Shown in pieces: positions 36,401-46,126 of a DNA stretch of 64,000 nt. The stretch comes from Paenibacillus etheri. Lineage in GTDB: Bacteria; Bacillota; Bacilli; Paenibacillales; Paenibacillaceae. A model generated the notes under the pieces. It saw nothing but the letters and a program-made list of their open reading frames with translations. It was not told the origin of the DNA and ran no database searches. The stretch lies in NCBI RefSeq assembly GCF_001012825.1, contig NZ_LCZJ02000054.1, forward strand, positions 1 through 64,000, read 5' to 3'. Both the position numbers and the translations under genes were made by a program. Positions within the stretch are counted from its first letter, which is position 1, and the number at the start of each line of letters is the position of its first letter.

Positions 36401-39331
36401 TTACTTCACAAGTTCCTCTAAACTTCCGAATAATGCTTTTGTCGATTTCAACTTGGACGCATTACCAACCACTGTGAAATAATTTTGTTCCGTCACAGCC
36501 TTAAGTAAATCGGTGTACTGTCTGATGTCTTCCGGTGTTGTCGATAAGATTTCATCCCGTTCTTTCTGCAGTTCGGCCTCCGTCACCTGCTCAAAATAAT
36601 GCCGGTCCGCCCGCCGTCCCTGAGCACTGGGACTAAGTGGCTGGTCCAACATGGACAAGGTGCCGATAATCGCTTTGGTCATCTCATCGGGATCTGCTCC
36701 ATACCCCTCAACAAATCGATAAGCCTGATCATAAACCTCCAGCGTCTCCTGCAAATTCGGATCACGGTAGGAAGTGAACATCATCATCCCATCTCTGCGC
36801 AGAACCAGGTTCCCGCCATAAGCACCGCCCTTCACACGCACGGCATTCCACAGATAGGTGAGGCTCAAGATTTTTTTGAGCACCTGCATTTTGCCGGAAT
36901 ACGTGAATCCTAGCTTAGTGAAGTCGTATCCCTTGACCACATATTGCACCTGACTGGAAGACATAAATCCTTCATTGTCCGCATGTTCCTGCGCTGTAAT
37001 CTTAGGCATACTCACCACTGGCCGATCCTGGATATCCAGCTTCGCAACATTATTAGCGAATTCCTCATATAAATCAGGTGTTCCAGTCACGCTGATGATC
37101 AGATTGTTTTTATTGAACAAATCCCCACAGATGTCCTTCAATGTGTCTGCCACCTGAGCTCCCTGCTGATCGAACGTCTCGGCAAGCTCGCGGATAAAGC
37201 GGTAATAAGTAACGCCGCCCTGTTGTTCCTGATACGCTCCCATATCCGAGAAATAAGACATCAGGCGGCTGGCCGCAATCTCATTCCCTCTTTGATTCAG
37301 AATCGATTCCATCTGCGAGGCTTCCCGGCGGACGATTTCCTGCAGCTTGGTCAAATTGTCGAGCGCACTTGTATAAAGTATCTCTCGCAGCAGATCCAGT
37401 GATTCAGCAATATGCCCCTCTATCACCTTCACCAGCGCAGAGAATTTAGGCTGATAACTCGCCCCCGTAGCTTTTGCAGCGCCAAAGAGCTCATTCCTGA
37501 AATATATGCCTCCGGTTTTGATCCCGATTTCACTGGTGAGCTCTTCAATGCTGTAGGAGGCAGTCTCCATTTGGCCCAACACCTCTGCAAGCAGTACTAA
37601 ATAAGGAATTCGCTCAGGAGCTACAACACTCGTATCCCAATAAAGCTTGCAGTAGGCAATCTTATGGGTAGCTACCTCATGGTGGATCACCTTTATGCCC
37701 TCATGGAAATGTTCATAGGTCGGCACCTGTGGTTCTGCACTACGGTTAATGTCCTGAAGGGACAGACTCGGTAGCTTCTGTAAATCTTCGGCTGCATCCC
37801 GACGGCTCTGCCGTGCCAGAAGATGCTGTGTACTCTGAACAAGCTGCTCCAACTGATCGGGTTGCAGTGACGCTTTGTATTCACTCAATTGATGCTGAGT
37901 GGATGCTTCCTTTTCAGCTGCGATCGTCTTGGACGGGTTCAGCACCACCACACTGCAATGATCACTGTTCAGCAAATAGTCCTCAATCAGCTTCTCAAAA
38001 TAACGGTCTGCAAGCTTTTCCCGAATGGCCGTGAGCACCTCTTCATAGCGCATGTGAGTAGTCGGCTGACCGTCATAGAGCCAGGACTTCATCACTTCGA
38101 TATTGTAAGTAAGACCCTTCGGATACTGGTTAAAGTCCGCTTCCCGCAGTTCAAATTCCTTGCTGTTGACCGCTGCCAGCACCAGCTTCTCATCTAGTCC
38201 GTCCTGGGCTAGACGCTTTAATGTAGTCTTCACCAGCTCCACGAAAGCATCTTTGGAGGAGGCATTGGAATGAGTCAGCGTAATACCAAGCAGCGGCTGG
38301 ATCATACTGTCGGAATAAAAAGCAAACGCGTCTTTGCCCAGTCCGCTTTCGAGCAGGGCTTGCTTGAGTGGAGCTGCGTTGCTGTCCATCAGCATGCTTT
38401 TTAAAATATCAAAAGCCAGGTTCAGTTCCCGATCTGTAGAGGTTCCAATCACATAATTCAGACTCAAATAAGTTTTGTCTGTGGCTGCTTCTGCTTCCAG
38501 AATCGGATAATCCGCTACCAGCTCCGTCATTCCAATGGGCTGTTGAAGGGGAATGGACGTATCGAAGCTGTTTCGTTCATAAGACTTAAGATATTCTTGG
38601 TCTATAAATTGCAGCTTTTCTTCAATATTAACGTCACCGTAGAGATAAAAATAACTGTTGGACGGATGATAATAATTGCTGTGCGCCTTATGAAACTGCT
38701 CATAGGTAAGCGCAGGAATCTCCTGTGGATCTCCACCTGAAGAATGACGATAGATCGTGTCCGGATACAATGACTTTTTGATTCGGTCCATCAATACCGT
38801 AGTTGGCGAGGAATAAGAACCCTTCATCTCGTTGTAAACCACGCCTTTATAGATAAGCTCATCTTCTGGATGCTGAAGCTCGTAATGCCAGCCCTCTTGC
38901 TCAAAAATTTCTTGTTGCTTATAAATATTCGGCTGAAAGACACTATCCAAATAAACCTCCACCAAATTGGAAAAGTCCTGATCATTCCGGCTCGCCACTG
39001 GATACATTGTCTTATCCCCAAACGTAAATGCGTTCAGGAACGTCTGCATTGAGCCTTTCAGTAATTCTACAAAAGGTTCCTTGACCGGATATTTCTCTGA
39101 ACCGCATAATACGGAATGCTCCAAAATATGAAAGACCCCCGTGCTATCCTCAGGTGGGGTCCTGAAGCTTACGCTGAATACCTTGTTGTCATCCTGATTC
39201 TGCACGAACAGCAGCCTGGCGCCGCTCTTCAGATGTTCCAGCGTGAATACGTTGGATTCGTTCTCCCGGATAAATTCCTCATTAACGACCTGAAATCCAT
39301 AATAAGTGTTCCCTGTGATCAAACGGCTCAT
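36401..39331 (-). CDS. M16C family zinc metallopeptidase (insulinase / presequence-protease type)
   Basis: This peptidase has about 976 residues in the single-chain M16C layout of two active-like and two inactive halves. The inverted zinc motif HILEH is at residues 68-72, in HILEHSVLCGSEKYPVKEP. The third zinc ligand is expected about 75 residues later. Bacterial members degrade peptides in a closed chamber. ATG at 39331 is chosen because GAGGAGGG lies just upstream and family similarity begins there. It has no signal peptide and stands alone. Confidence 0.9.
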   Translation of the reverse strand: MSRLITGNTYYGFQVVNEEFIRENESNVFTLEHLKSGARLLFVQNQDDNKVFSVSFRTPPEDSTGVFHILEHSVLCGSEKYPVKEPFVELLKGSMQTFLNAFTFGDKTMYPVASRNDQDFSNLVEVYLDSVFQPNIYKQQEIFEQEGWHYELQHPEDELIYKGVVYNEMKGSYSSPTTVLMDRIKKSLYPDTIYRHSSGGDPQEIPALTYEQFHKAHSNYYHPSNSYFYLYGDVNIEEKLQFIDQEYLKSYERNSFDTSIPLQQPIGMTELVADYPILEAEAATDKTYLSLNYVIGTSTDRELNLAFDILKSMLMDSNAAPLKQALLESGLGKDAFAFYSDSMIQPLLGITLTHSNASSKDAFVELVKTTLKRLAQDGLDEKLVLAAVNSKEFELREADFNQYPKGLTYNIEVMKSWLYDGQPTTHMRYEEVLTAIREKLADRYFEKLIEDYLLNSDHCSVVVLNPSKTIAAEKEASTQHQLSEYKASLQPDQLEQLVQSTQHLLARQSRRDAAEDLQKLPSLSLQDINRSAEPQVPTYEHFHEGIKVIHHEVATHKIAYCKLYWDTSVVAPERIPYLVLLAEVLGQMETASYSIEELTSEIGIKTGGIYFRNELFGAAKATGASYQPKFSALVKVIEGHIAESLDLLREILYTSALDNLTKLQEIVRREASQMESILNQRGNEIAASRLMSYFSDMGAYQEQQGGVTYYRFIRELAETFDQQGAQVADTLKDICGDLFNKNNLIISVTGTPDLYEEFANNVAKLDIQDRPVVSMPKITAQEHADNEGFMSSSQVQYVVKGYDFTKLGFTYSGKMQVLKKILSLTYLWNAVRVKGGAYGGNLVLRRDGMMMFTSYRDPNLQETLEVYDQAYRFVEGYGADPDEMTKAIIGTLSMLDQPLSPSAQGRRADRHYFEQVTEAELQKERDEILSTTPEDIRQYTDLLKAVTEQNYFTVVGNASKLKSTKALFGSLEELVK

Positions 39332-39482
39332 AGATTTCCCTCCTCTGTTTAGGGATATGATAACTCTACATGAGCTTATCATATCCCTGGGCGATTATTC
39401 CATCAGTAGAAGGTTTCCGGGATTAATTTCCGGTTCACATAAAACAAGACCACGCCAGTACAATCACTGACAAAGCCTTGTT

Positions 39483-39956
39483 TTATTTCAAGTGATCTTT
39501 TAATATTGCTCCGAGTTCAGCTGTGTATTTAGTCAACCTTAAGCTTATCTCTGTACGCATAACATCTCGAGTTAATCCAAAGCGTTCCTGATATCCTCGG
39601 CAAAAGATTTTGTAATACACCAGGAATTCCTCCTGTTCATCTGCCAGCACCCTGATATTCCGCTGTTTCAGCTCTTTTTGCAGCTGATAAGTATCCTGCA
39701 TGATCCGGCGTTGAATGGCTTGACCAGCCATCAAATAGGCGCGTTTAAGAATGTTGCTGGAGGGCTCGATCTCTTTCAGGCTCTTGCTAACCATGGTATC
39801 TATGTAAGGAAGCAAAATGAGATCACGAACCATCGTACGTTCCTCCATAGTTATCATTTTATCTGGGTGCTCACGCTGTTGTTCCTCGTACTGCTCAACA
39901 TGCTCGGTCATGATCATTTTTGTTTTCCAGCGTTCATTACCCTCAAGTTTACTCAT
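39483..39956 (-). CDS. YolD-like N-terminal protein next to UvrX polymerase
   Basis: This is a 157-residue, mostly helical protein. The opening KLEGNERWKTKMIMTEHVEQ resembles the start of YolD-like proteins, which travel with UvrX-type polymerases. The remaining ~115 residues are not recognised. It overlaps the polymerase gene by 4 bases, so the two are co-translated. A role as polymerase accessory is inferred from context. Confidence 0.55.
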   Translation of the reverse strand: MSKLEGNERWKTKMIMTEHVEQYEEQQREHPDKMITMEERTMVRDLILLPYIDTMVSKSLKEIEPSSNILKRAYLMAGQAIQRRIMQDTYQLQKELKQRNIRVLADEQEEFLVYYKIFCRGYQERFGLTRDVMRTEISLRLTKYTAELGAILKDHLK

Positions 39957-41215
39957 TTAAAGTGACCTCCAATCTGTTCAGCTCTTTCTAGGGCAACACC
40001 GGATTCAAGCATAGATGAAGCTCTAATTAGAGCTTTACTGCCATAACGAGCTTTTATTTGATCGATTGCACGTTCTTTGTTGTAAGCCCGAATCCTGTCA
40101 TCAAAGAGTGTAAGTTGGATGACACTATCATCTGATAGGTTAGACAAGGAAATCGCTAATCGACCTATGGGAAGGCCCGACCAGTTGTCTGCAAATAATT
40201 TTTGTGCTGCAGCAGCTACTTCGTGCGTTAGTGATGTTGGTTCGGGCAATGTCATCTGACGCTCGTAAGCGTTTGAACGCTCTCCGTCCGTCTCCAAAAC
40301 TGAAATAGACACTACCGATCCCATATAACCATACCGCCGGGCTCGCTGGCATACTTCAATAACGAGCTCAAGCAGCACAACCTCAATATCCGTATGCCGG
40401 GTGTATAAATTCCAGCGTAAAGCCTTGCCATGTCCCACTGATTTAATCTGATGACGCATTCCTGTGACCACTGGACTAGGATCTAGCCCGCGCGCAGTTT
40501 GCCAATAATATTCCGCTTGAATATCACTTTGCTTGCCCATGGTAGTTCGCATTCGTTGCTTAAACTCTGGCAGTTCCATTCGCGCAATGTCTCCAATTGT
40601 GGATATGCCCATACGCCAAAAATTCTTGGTCATTCTAGCCGCTACCATAAACATATCCTGCACGGGAAGTTTCCAAAGGGTGGTCTCTAGTTGGTCAAAA
40701 GAAAGCTCATATACCCCATCCTTCATCTTTTTGGCGTAGTTATCTGTCGCCATCTTTGCCATAACCTTCGTAGATCCAATACCTACCCGTGTCCAGACTC
40801 CCGTCGACAGTAAAACATGGTGCTGAATTTTATGAATCATATCCTGCAGCGAGCCTCCGAAATACGCAAGCGATCCTGTGACATCCAGAAACTGCTCATC
40901 GATACTGTAGGGTTCTACCAGATCGGTATATGTTCGGTAAATCTCTGATATCAAGAGTGATACTTTAATGTAAGTCCCCATACGTGGCCTTATTACGATT
41001 AGCTCTGGGCATTTCGCTAAAGCTTCCCCTACACGCGAAGCCGTTGTTACCCCCTTTGCTTTTGCAAGCGGGCAGGCCGCCAACACAATACCGTTCATTC
41101 TTGCCGGATCTCCTACTGCAACAGGCTTATCTCGATATTCAGGGTGGGCAGCTTTCTCCACAGAGGCGTAAAATGCCTGACAGTCAGACAGTAGAATGAC
41201 GCGATTCTTAGGCAT
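39953..41215 (-). CDS. uvrX: Y-family DNA polymerase, UvrX type
   Basis: This 420-residue translesion polymerase-like protein has LSDCQAFYASVEKA with the first catalytic acidic residue and YSIDEQFLDVTG with the SxDE catalytic motif. Palm, fingers, thumb and little-finger regions are of normal length. It copies past damaged bases at the cost of mutation. It is the middle gene of a three-gene cassette whose promoter carries a LexA-like box, so SOS induction is expected. Its start overlaps the upstream small gene by 8 bases. Confidence 0.87.
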   Translation of the reverse strand: MPKNRVILLSDCQAFYASVEKAAHPEYRDKPVAVGDPARMNGIVLAACPLAKAKGVTTASRVGEALAKCPELIVIRPRMGTYIKVSLLISEIYRTYTDLVEPYSIDEQFLDVTGSLAYFGGSLQDMIHKIQHHVLLSTGVWTRVGIGSTKVMAKMATDNYAKKMKDGVYELSFDQLETTLWKLPVQDMFMVAARMTKNFWRMGISTIGDIARMELPEFKQRMRTTMGKQSDIQAEYYWQTARGLDPSPVVTGMRHQIKSVGHGKALRWNLYTRHTDIEVVLLELVIEVCQRARRYGYMGSVVSISVLETDGERSNAYERQMTLPEPTSLTHEVAAAAQKLFADNWSGLPIGRLAISLSNLSDDSVIQLTLFDDRIRAYNKERAIDQIKARYGSKALIRASSMLESGVALERAEQIGGHFK

Positions 41216-41405
41216 GCCGTTGTTCCTGCACGGGTTGCCATGAAAGAATATTTACTGCCAAGAACATGCGAGGCGTTCCTGTAGTTAGACAGCTTGCTCG
41301 TATGCGGCCGTCACGGATACTGTGTATTTCAATTTTCCGCTGGCTAATATTTCTCGCTTTATCCTGATATATAATTTCAATTATTTGGCCGATGCTGATT
41401 TGCAT
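41208..41405 (-). CDS. Small protein of the UvrX cassette
   Basis: This 65-residue protein starts at ATG 41405 with GGAGGC just upstream. The beta-rich pattern ISIGQIIEIIYQDKARNISQ and later MFLAVNILSWQP suggests a small WYL- or SH3-like fold, but no family is certain. It is the first gene of the SOS cassette, overlapping the polymerase start. Short proteins in this position are common in Paenibacillus-like genomes; function is unknown. Confidence 0.6.
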   Translation of the reverse strand: MQISIGQIIEIIYQDKARNISQRKIEIHSIRDGRIRASCLTTGTPRMFLAVNILSWQPVQEQRHA

Positions 41406-41426
41406 GCGATCGCCTCCATAAAAATA

Positions 41427-41471
41427 AGAACACTTGTTTGTATTATATGCGTAATCAGGAATTTTAAGCAA
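41427..41471 (-). promoter_or_regulatory. Sigma-A promoter with LexA-like box for the UvrX cassette
   Basis: On the minus strand TTGCTT (41466-41471), an 18-base spacer and TATAAT (41442-41447) form a strong promoter. Directly downstream is CAAACAAGTGTTCT (41427-41440), matching CGAACN4GTTCG at 8 of 10 defined bases. A LexA box over the start point is as expected for an SOS polymerase. Confidence 0.7.
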
Positions 41472-41669
41472 CAAAAAAGGTGAGGTAATTTCCCCCACCA
41501 CACCTGGATCTATTTTTCTAGAGCTGAGAATAATCTAACTCAAACCGAACGAGATCACAGTTCAATTGAGTGCATCCATGTGCTATAAAAAATGCGTATC
41601 CAGCATTGCGTATTCAACAGAGATTGAATAGAAAACAAAAAAGGTTTACACTTTGATAGAGTAAATAAC

Positions 41670-41690
41670 AGTAGTAAATTATTGATCTAT
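41670..41690. promoter_or_regulatory. AraC operator copy at its own promoter
   Basis: A 21-base segment starting AGTAGTAAATTATTG matches 19 of 21 bases of 44952-44972 upstream of the alpha-galactosidase. Here it overlaps the likely -10 (TATACT, 41688-41693), which would suit autorepression. No gene was found in 41506-41669. Confidence 0.55.
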
Positions 41691-41722
41691 ACTCAAAAGT
41701 CTTTCTAGAAAGGAAGCTGCTA

Positions 41723-42601
41723 ATGTTCCGTTCCTCCTACACCTTTCGCTCGGAAGAAGAAGCTTCCATGCTTCTGTTTGATTCTATCGGCTGGGAGCAG
41801 CTCGATTCACCTGCCTATTCATTCAACGGCCAGAACCGGACGGAGAGAAGTTGTGTTATTTTTCAGTACACCTTATCAGGAGAAGGTAGAATTGAAATAG
41901 ATGGGGTTGTTCATCGGCTAACGAAGGGCAAAGCTTTTCTAGTGACTGTTCCCAGTATACACAGGTACTATTATCCGGAAGAAGGCACCGAGCCTTGGGA
42001 AGTTTTATGGCTCAATCTACGGGGTCCTTTAGCGATTTCACTTTGGAACCAACTTACTGCTCATTGCGGCCCAATTATAGAGCTCCCCCAAGAATCGGTT
42101 TCGATCGATTTATTGTGGAATACCTTCAAGGACATACAGGTTCATGAAGAACGAGATTTGCATCTTTTAACAGGAAAAGTCTTTCAGTGGATCTTGTCCA
42201 TGGAGAAATATCTCAAGAAACCAAATTCGCTTACTACCTTTATAAAAAATGACAAACTTCACGCCGCTATTCAATTTATGAAGGAGGATCTGCATAATAA
42301 TAATCTAAGCTTAGACGATGTCGCCGCTCATGTTGGTGTTTCCAAACATCATCTTTGCAGACTGTTTCAAAAAAACATCAATCTTTCACCCTTTGAGTAT
42401 TTAAAAAGACGGCGGATCGAATTGGCAGCTTCTAAACTTAAAACCACAGATTTGAGCATTAACCAGATCGCGACGGAAACCGGATTTGACAATGCCAGCT
42501 ATTTCGGGAAAGTTTTCCGATCCTATTTTGGGGTCAATCCTTCGACGTACCGCGAACAGGATCTAGCGTTCCTAACCAAACATGTGTTTTTCGAAAACTA
42601 A
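41723..42601 (+). CDS. AraC-family regulator of alpha-galactosidase
   Basis: This 292-residue regulator has an N-terminal cupin-like sugar-sensing domain (about 30-150; TLSGEGRIEIDGVVHRLTKG) and a C-terminal helix-turn-helix pair at about 185-280 (SLDDVAAHVGVSKHHLCRLF and INQIATETGFDNASYFGKVF). The layout matches MelR/RafR/MsmR-type activators. It converges with the GH36 gene, and a shared operator motif lies at both promoters. The inducer is probably an alpha-galactoside such as melibiose or raffinose. Confidence 0.87.
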   Translation: MFRSSYTFRSEEEASMLLFDSIGWEQLDSPAYSFNGQNRTERSCVIFQYTLSGEGRIEIDGVVHRLTKGKAFLVTVPSIHRYYYPEEGTEPWEVLWLNLRGPLAISLWNQLTAHCGPIIELPQESVSIDLLWNTFKDIQVHEERDLHLLTGKVFQWILSMEKYLKKPNSLTTFIKNDKLHAAIQFMKEDLHNNNLSLDDVAAHVGVSKHHLCRLFQKNINLSPFEYLKRRRIELAASKLKTTDLSINQIATETGFDNASYFGKVFRSYFGVNPSTYREQDLAFLTKHVFFEN

Positions 42602-42607
42602 TTCATA

Positions 42608-42646
42608 TAAAAAGAGGAGCAAGCCGGTGGCTTCCTCCTCTTTTTA
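42608..42646. terminator. Bidirectional terminator
   Basis: AAAAAGAGGA pairs with TCCTCTTTTT around an inner partly paired loop (AAGCC/GGCTT). It separates the convergent AraC and GH36 genes. Confidence 0.85.
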
Positions 42647-44830
42647 TTAAACCTCTTTAAGTACACAGAGTAAGCTTTTAAAATCGCCCTTAAGCTGTGG
42701 AAGGGAGAGTCCGAAGTGCATCAGCTCATCCCCTCTGTATACTTCACCGTTAAGCTCAAGTTTGTAGTTCTTAGCTGGGTCGAGTCCTTTCAACCGCAAT
42801 CTGCGGAGAGGTGCATTAGGCTCGGCCAGAACTCTGAAGTACGTGGCAAAGGCTTCTTTTTTATCATCGGAGACAAACATCCACGCAGTCTGATTACCCT
42901 CAAATGGACTAAGCAGTCGATAGAAATCACCGAACTGAATCAGCATTCTCAGTTCCTTGTACTCTGAAACCTGCTTCCGGATATCTTCGCGCTCAGCCTC
43001 AGAGAGCTTGGTCATATCTAGCTCGTAACCGAAGCTACCAGACATCGCGACATGGCCACGTGTTTCCAAAGGTGTGATACGGTGCACCTGATGGTTAGGA
43101 ACAGCCGATACGTGAGCACACATAGAACTTGAAGGATACACAATACTTGTTCCATATTGAATCTTCAATCTTTCAACGGCATCGGTATCATCGCTAGTCC
43201 AGGTCTGTGGCATATAATACAGCATTCCTGGATCAAATCGTCCACCACCGCCAGAGCAGCTCTCGAATAGAATATGCGGGAAACGGGTGACGATACGTTC
43301 CAGTACATCATAAAGTCCAAGAATATAACGGTGAGCCGTTTCACGTTGACGTTCCGCTGGAAGAAGAGCAGATCCGATCTCCGTCATGTTCCGGTTCATA
43401 TCCCATTTCACATAAGTAATCGGAGCCGATGACAACACGGAGCTAACCGAATCGACAATATAATCACATACATCCTTACGGGATAAATCCAGAACAAGCT
43501 GCTGGCGAGCCAACGTTCTTTTATGACCTGGTACATGAAGACACCAATCCGGATGCTCACGATAAAGATCGCTTTCTGGTGATACCATTTCCGGTTCGAA
43601 CCATAATCCGAATTCCATGCCCATTGCCGTAATGTCTTCTCCAAGTTTTCCGAGACCTTCTGGAAGCTTGCGGCGATCCTCTACCCAATCTCCAAGTGAG
43701 CTATCATCATTGTCTCGTTTCCCAAACCAGCCGTCATCTAAGACAAACAGTTCAAGGCCAAGATCCTTGCCTGCTTGAGCAATTTCTTTGATTTTATCTG
43801 CGTTGAAATTAAAATAGGTCGCTTCCCAGTTGTTGATGAGAATAGGGCGTTTACGATCGCGGAATTCGCCTCTGCATAACCGGGTCCGATACAGACGGTG
43901 ATAAGTTCTTGATAATCCACCAAGTCCTTGACTCGATCTTACCAGTACAGCTTCAGGGGCCTGGAAGGATTCTCCCGGTTCAAGCAACCATTGAAAATTA
44001 AACGGTTGAATGCCGATACCCACTCTGGAAATTCCGTATTGATCCACTTCCGCTTGCGCAAGAAAGCTTCCGCTGTACACAAGACTGAACCCGTATACTT
44101 CACCGTGATCCTCTGTTGCATCTTTTGAAAGTAAGGCCATAAAAGGATTCTGCTGGGAGCTACTAGCGCCGCGTTTACTATCAATTCGGTGGATACCAGG
44201 CACGAGTGGTCTTTTATGGATATGACGTTCTCTCGTCCAAGTACCAGATAATTGCAGCATGTCATAATCAGAATCATGGAAGTCAACATTCGCGCTCAAT
44301 ACACGTTTCAGCACTACATTATCTTTACCCTGATTCTCAATTCTCACGGAACGAGTGATCACATCCTGATTATTAAACACAGTGTAGCTCAATACAGCAA
44401 CCAGTCCGGATTTGTCATCCTGAAGTAAGAGTTCCAATGTCTCTGCTTCTTCTTCACTTTCAACATAGGTGGAAGGCAGTCCCTTTAATTCAGGCTTTCC
44501 TTTATTGATCTTATAGCTCTTATAAAGGAAATCCGTAACGGTCGTACCATCTACCAAATGAACCTCAAGCGCTGGTTCCCGGAAATCACCATTTCCATAA
44601 GACGGAAATTCACTTGGAATAGTGTCGAGGGAGATTCTCTTATCCTCCATCGTGTAGGTCGGGCTAAAGGAGCAACGTTCCACCAAATTCAGCGGCTGCG
44701 CTATTCCTTCTAATTTAGGACCCCAATAGACATGCGCTGGAAGCTCACCTCTAACGACTTCAATAACATAGCTGGATTGCTCAGACTGTAAATGAAACAC
44801 CTTGCGGCTGTCATCATAATAAATACTCAT
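42647..44830 (-). CDS. Alpha-galactosidase, GH36
   Basis: This 727-residue enzyme has an N-terminal beta-sandwich, a TIM barrel and a C-terminal sheet. ELFVLDDGWFGKRDNDDSSL, YVKWDMNRN (nucleophile Asp) and TSDDTDAVERL (acid/base Asp) are GH36 signatures, as is CSGGGGRFDPGMLYY. It removes alpha-galactose from melibiose, raffinose and related sugars. It has no signal peptide, so it is intracellular. It is a single-gene unit under the AraC regulator. AGGAGGA precedes the ATG. Confidence 0.93.
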   Translation of the reverse strand: MSIYYDDSRKVFHLQSEQSSYVIEVVRGELPAHVYWGPKLEGIAQPLNLVERCSFSPTYTMEDKRISLDTIPSEFPSYGNGDFREPALEVHLVDGTTVTDFLYKSYKINKGKPELKGLPSTYVESEEEAETLELLLQDDKSGLVAVLSYTVFNNQDVITRSVRIENQGKDNVVLKRVLSANVDFHDSDYDMLQLSGTWTRERHIHKRPLVPGIHRIDSKRGASSSQQNPFMALLSKDATEDHGEVYGFSLVYSGSFLAQAEVDQYGISRVGIGIQPFNFQWLLEPGESFQAPEAVLVRSSQGLGGLSRTYHRLYRTRLCRGEFRDRKRPILINNWEATYFNFNADKIKEIAQAGKDLGLELFVLDDGWFGKRDNDDSSLGDWVEDRRKLPEGLGKLGEDITAMGMEFGLWFEPEMVSPESDLYREHPDWCLHVPGHKRTLARQQLVLDLSRKDVCDYIVDSVSSVLSSAPITYVKWDMNRNMTEIGSALLPAERQRETAHRYILGLYDVLERIVTRFPHILFESCSGGGGRFDPGMLYYMPQTWTSDDTDAVERLKIQYGTSIVYPSSSMCAHVSAVPNHQVHRITPLETRGHVAMSGSFGYELDMTKLSEAEREDIRKQVSEYKELRMLIQFGDFYRLLSPFEGNQTAWMFVSDDKKEAFATYFRVLAEPNAPLRRLRLKGLDPAKNYKLELNGEVYRGDELMHFGLSLPQLKGDFKSLLCVLKEV

Positions 44831-44903
44831 AATATCCTCCTCCTCTTCTTATCAGATCTTGTTGTAACGTAATTGGCTTGATTTTTCTCGTTGTTTGAAG
44901 TCT

Positions 44904-44972
44904 ATTTTAAAGTTAATTGGAAGGGGATACAATCTTAATATCTATACCTTGAGTAGTAAAATATTGATCCAT
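44904..44972 (-). promoter_or_regulatory. Alpha-galactosidase promoter with upstream AraC site
   Basis: On the minus strand TTGTAT (44927-44932), a 17-base spacer and TAAAAT (44904-44909) form the promoter. The operator copy at 44952-44972 lies 20-40 bases upstream of the -35, a usual activator position. The rest of 44973-45283 holds no gene besides a LexA-like palindrome near 45158. Confidence 0.6.
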
Positions 44973-45283
44973 AAAATCTTCCTACTTAAATATCAAATAC
45001 GGAACGTACAGTAAGAGATAGGTACATTTCGGTATTTTACGTACAAATAACCCAAAAACAGAGGAGCAAATAAACAGCTTAACAGACATATTTCCTGCGA
45101 TTCGAAGGAACTTAGTAAAAACACTGTACCCTGGTTATATTTGGACAATCATAAAACAAACACTTGTTTCCTTGTTCCAGTGATGAAAATCACTTACTAT
45201 ATTGGTAAAATAAAGAATAATTTAAAGATACAAACGTCGCAGTAATAACCGATGAATGATATGCTGAAGAAAGGAAGATCGCA

Positions 45284-46126
45284 TTGAAGTTGGATTTGAA
45301 TGGATTAAATGCCGATTCCTTAACGTGTATGCTTAAGGCATCTTTTTCATTGGAAAATTGGGATGCTATGATTGAAATTGCAGACAAGCTGATCACACAG
45401 ATTGCAATTATATATGAGACAAGCAGTGACACAATGAGAGAACAAAACCTGAAGCGGAGTGTTCCTTATTATTTTGGATTTAGCTTATGTTCAAAAGGAA
45501 TCGCACTGCAAAAGCTCGGTAACTATTCTGAAGCTAGAAGGTGTATCTTAGAATATTCTAAATTAGGCTGGATCAAAGGGTTAGATGAAGAAGGTCATCA
45601 TGAAGTCAACTATTACCGTAATATCGCAAAAGCCAATGCCTACGTGCTAGATCTTCTGGAAGGCAAGACTGGAATCCTAGAGGAGTATGTTGAATTCATT
45701 AGAAACAGTGCTGAGGAAGAGTTACTACCGGGACTAATTACTATCTTGGAATCCTCGATAAAATATAACTTTTCCGTAGATTGGATTCTGAGAGAATTCG
45801 AAATAAACGCTAACGACATAGGAGCACGAGGAACTCAAGAGAGTATAAGATATTTTGTGGATTACAAATTCTTACTGGCGATGTACCACTACAAACAGGA
45901 GAATATGTGTGAGGCAATAAACACAATTCTGGAAACCTTTCAAATAAGTATTACGCTGAAAGATGATACAGGCTTTAAGAAAGCAGCGGCATTATTTGAG
46001 ATCCTTAGAGACTATGCTAATCAATCACAGCTCCAAGTGCATCACAACATAATGAAAACTATAATAGAGAGGGAGTTTACTAATGAAAAAGAAAATGTTC
46101 TTGCTGACAGTCGTAGTCTTGATTAG
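45284..46126 (+). CDS. TPR receptor protein, RRNPP-type quorum-sensing candidate
   Basis: This 280-residue all-helical protein has TPR-like repeats: FGFSLCSKGIALQKLGNYSE, YYRNIAKANAYVLDLLEGKT and FLLAMYHYKQENMCEAINTI. It resembles the C-terminal peptide-binding half of Paenibacillus HTH-TPR regulators but has no helix-turn-helix domain. The TTG start at 45284 has GAAAGGAAG upstream, and no HTH-coding sequence precedes it. Its 3' end overlaps a small secreted-peptide gene by 44 bases, the usual receptor-pheromone arrangement (Rap-Phr; Alo systems of P. polymyxa). It could act by protein-protein contact as Rap does. The partner is unknown. Confidence 0.75.
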   Translation: MKLDLNGLNADSLTCMLKASFSLENWDAMIEIADKLITQIAIIYETSSDTMREQNLKRSVPYYFGFSLCSKGIALQKLGNYSEARRCILEYSKLGWIKGLDEEGHHEVNYYRNIAKANAYVLDLLEGKTGILEEYVEFIRNSAEEELLPGLITILESSIKYNFSVDWILREFEINANDIGARGTQESIRYFVDYKFLLAMYHYKQENMCEAINTILETFQISITLKDDTGFKKAAALFEILRDYANQSQLQVHHNIMKTIIEREFTNEKENVLADSRSLD

